From JAICQQ01 sp965651135 (GTDB taxonomy: Bacteria > Myxococcota_A > Polyangia > Polyangiales > Polyangiaceae), in the NCBI GenBank assembly GCA_965651135.1, contig CBFGRJ010000381.1, positions 1-7,156 on the forward strand: a stretch of DNA of 7,156 bases, read 5' to 3'. Within the stretch, counting starts at the first letter, position 1; the number at the start of each line of letters is the position of its first letter. Made by a program: the position numbers and the translations under genes. Shown here one piece after another: positions 6,464 to 7,156 of the stretch. The notes beneath the pieces are model-generated. The model made no database searches. It saw only the letters and a program-made list of their open reading frames with translations, and was not told where the DNA came from.

Positions 6464-6738
6464 CGGATCAGCTCGTCCTTCTTCATCCTACTGCGACCGG
6501 GAATAGAAAGCTGCTTGGCGCGGTTGTAGAGCTCCTGGCGTGAGCGCTGTTGCAGCTGACGGTTGGGGTTGCCGGTCCCCTGCGAGCTTCGGTTCTGGGT
6601 TTTGCCCTGTTGGCGGCGCTGCTTGTTGACCGTGCGCGCGGCGATTTCTTTGGCCCGCTTGCCCTGGCCGCGCTTTTGGGCACTCGCCTTGATGTGCTCG
6701 TACTGCCGTTCTTCTTTCTTGCTCCACGCGTTGGGCAT
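6442..6738 (-). CDS. Small basic protein with Rho-N/SAP-like C-terminal helical domain
   Basis: A 98-residue, very basic, glutamine-rich protein. The N-terminal part (MPNAWSKKEERQYEHIK, then AKEIAARTVNKQRR at 29-42) is followed by a flexible QGTGNPN linker (53-59). Residues 66-97 (SRQELYNRAKQLSIPGRSRM, then KKDELIRAIK) show the helix-turn-helix spacing seen in Rho N-terminal and SAP-type nucleic-acid binding modules. I recognise the overall form as a widespread short bacterial protein often labelled Rho termination factor N-terminal domain or, with little basis, plasmid stabilisation protein. Nucleic-acid binding is likely; its role is unknown. The ribosome binding site is excellent: AGGAAGGAG at 6755-6747, 8 nt before ATG 6738. 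It is divergent from the STAS-like gene and convergent with hemerythrin. Confidence 0.8.
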   Translation of the reverse strand: MPNAWSKKEERQYEHIKASAQKRGQGKRAKEIAARTVNKQRRQQGKTQNRSSQGTGNPNRQLQQRSRQELYNRAKQLSIPGRSRMKKDELIRAIKQAA

Positions 6739-6786
6739 CGTTTCACTCCTTCCTGATTGCCTGGCTCGATCTGGGTTTCACCGGGA

Positions 6787-6802
6787 TCGAATCGCGGTTC
6801 GA
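6787..6802. repeat. Short inverted repeat in the divergent control region
   Basis: TCGAA-TCGCGG-TTCGA (6787-6802) is a perfect 5-bp inverted repeat around the predicted start of the Rho-N-like transcript. It could be an operator. It is too short to separate from chance on its own. Confidence 0.2.
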
Positions 6803-6806
6803 GCAA

Positions 6807-6822
6807 AGCAAGTCGCATGCCC
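6807..6822 (-). promoter_or_regulatory. Sigma-54-like promoter of the Rho-N-like gene
   Basis: On the minus strand GGGCAT-GCGAC-TTGCT keeps GG-N10-GC and a perfect TTGCT -12 box, with two mismatches in the -24 part of TGGCAC-N5-TTGCW. The predicted start near 6796 gives a leader of about 58 nt before ATG 6738. It overlaps a small inverted repeat, GCCC-CTC-GGGC (6819-6829). Confidence 0.45.
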
Positions 6823-6855
6823 CTCGGGCTATTCACAGCGTGGGTTGGCCGTTAC

Positions 6856-6871
6856 TGGCACGGACATTGCG
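6856..6871 (+). promoter_or_regulatory. Sigma-54-like promoter of the STAS-like gene (best match in the window)
   Basis: TGGCAC-GGACA-TTGCG is identical to TGGCAC-N5-TTGC over the ten defining bases, including the preferred CACGG junction; only the last W position differs. The predicted start near 6882 leaves about 42 nt before GTG 6924. With the minus-strand element at 6822-6807 it forms a divergent sigma-54-type pair. Confidence 0.65.
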
Positions 6872-6923
6872 AGTCTCGTAGACGTCCACTTCGCGCCACG
6901 GCGCAAATAGCGGAGGAGGAAAC

Positions 6924-7156
6924 GTGGAAGCTACGAAAACCCCAGTGAAATGCCGCGGATTCTCGAAGTTTGCCGGCCAGGTTCGGCTGGTGGAAGTTCA
7001 CGGCAACTGCGTGCACCTCGAGGTGTGCGGTAGCGTGACGGTCGACGATGCCGCAGATTGTGCGGCGATTGCCGAGGTCATTGGCGGTGCACCGGTTTCC
7101 AATATTCTCCTCGAACTCAGAGGCGACGCCGGCTGGGATCCCTGCGCTCTGGTTCA
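6924..7156 (+). CDS. N-terminal part of a STAS-like protein, possibly an MlaE-type ABC permease; cut by right edge
   Basis: The frame is open for 77 codons to the window end. The start is GTG 6924, with a strong ribosome binding site (GGAGG at 6912-6916, 7-nt gap). Residues 20-77 alternate strand and helix as a STAS domain does: strands VRLVEVHG and CVHLEVCGSVT, a helix around DDAADCAAIAEVIGG (41-55), then a strand ILLELRGDAG leading to W71-D72 and ALV. A W-D-[ST]-x-L-V-like pattern at that place is what I associate with the N-terminal STAS domain of MlaE-family lipid-transport permeases, whose membrane part would follow outside the window. An alternative is a stand-alone anti-anti-sigma-like protein, but the usual DSSG-type phosphorylation site is not seen. 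Five cysteines in 77 residues (10, 29, 35, 46, 74) are unusual. The domain call is tentative; the gene itself is well supported. Confidence 0.6.
   Translation, partial: MEATKTPVKCRGFSKFAGQVRLVEVHGNCVHLEVCGSVTVDDAADCAAIAEVIGGAPVSNILLELRGDAGWDPCALV

Noticed and set aside
6787..6802. TTCGA/GGTTCGAG stretch resembling a tRNA T-arm, possible attachment site
   Set aside because: The bases flanking the TTCGA loop do not form a 5-bp T-stem on either strand and no acceptor, D or anticodon arm can be found.
1..7156. CRISPR arrays, insertion sequences, tandem repeats
   Set aside because: No regularly spaced direct repeats, transposase-like protein or paired terminal inverted repeats were seen.

Overview
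The window is G+C-rich bacterial DNA with a high share of G/C at third codon positions. It probably comes from Myxococcota, perhaps the Polyangiales/Sorangium side. The grounds are a MYXO-CTERM-like sorting tail (Cys, hydrophobic stretch, Arg cluster) in the gene at 2393-4108, an NTP/NDP-antiporter-like protein of a type I associate with free-living deltaproteobacteria, and many sigma-54-type promoters. There is no rRNA, tRNA, insertion sequence or CRISPR array.

Layout. 1-1062 (-): N-terminal 354 residues of an ATP/ADP-translocase-like (Npt1/Npt2, AAA family) membrane protein that runs off the left edge. 1063-1250: divergent control region. 1251-2318 (+): YihY/BrkB-family membrane protein. 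2393-4108 (+): exported protein with an N-terminal zinc-phospholipase-C-like domain, a MYXO-CTERM-like tail in the middle of the chain, then a second signal-like segment and an outer-membrane beta-barrel-like domain. 4127-5254 (-): AI-2E/PerM-family membrane protein, convergent with the previous gene. 5264-5563 (-): small unrecognised ORF whose stop codon overlaps the ribosome binding site of the AI-2E gene. 5564-5796: divergent control region. 5797-6318 (+): hemerythrin-like protein. 6319-6441: short convergent gap rich in inverted repeats. 6442-6738 (-): small basic protein with a Rho-N/SAP-like C-terminus. 6739-6923: divergent control region. 6924-7156 (+): start of a protein resembling the STAS domain of MlaE-type permeases, cut by the right edge.

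The most interesting signal is not a gene. Six transcription units (YihY, the fusion protein, the small ORF plus AI-2E pair, hemerythrin, the Rho-N-like protein and the STAS-like protein) each have, in their upstream DNA, a sequence with the exact GG-N10-GC geometry and most of the flanking consensus of a sigma-54 -24/-12 promoter. I found none for the leftmost gene. This suggests that a run of small, independently transcribed envelope and stress-type genes forms a sigma-54 regulon cluster under one or more enhancer-binding proteins encoded elsewhere. The promoters also help to set translation starts: the long N-terminal extensions of three reading frames lie upstream of, or across, the predicted transcription starts. 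The second notable item is the in-frame fusion at 2393-4108. All functional statements are by recognition of sequence patterns; nothing was searched or computed.
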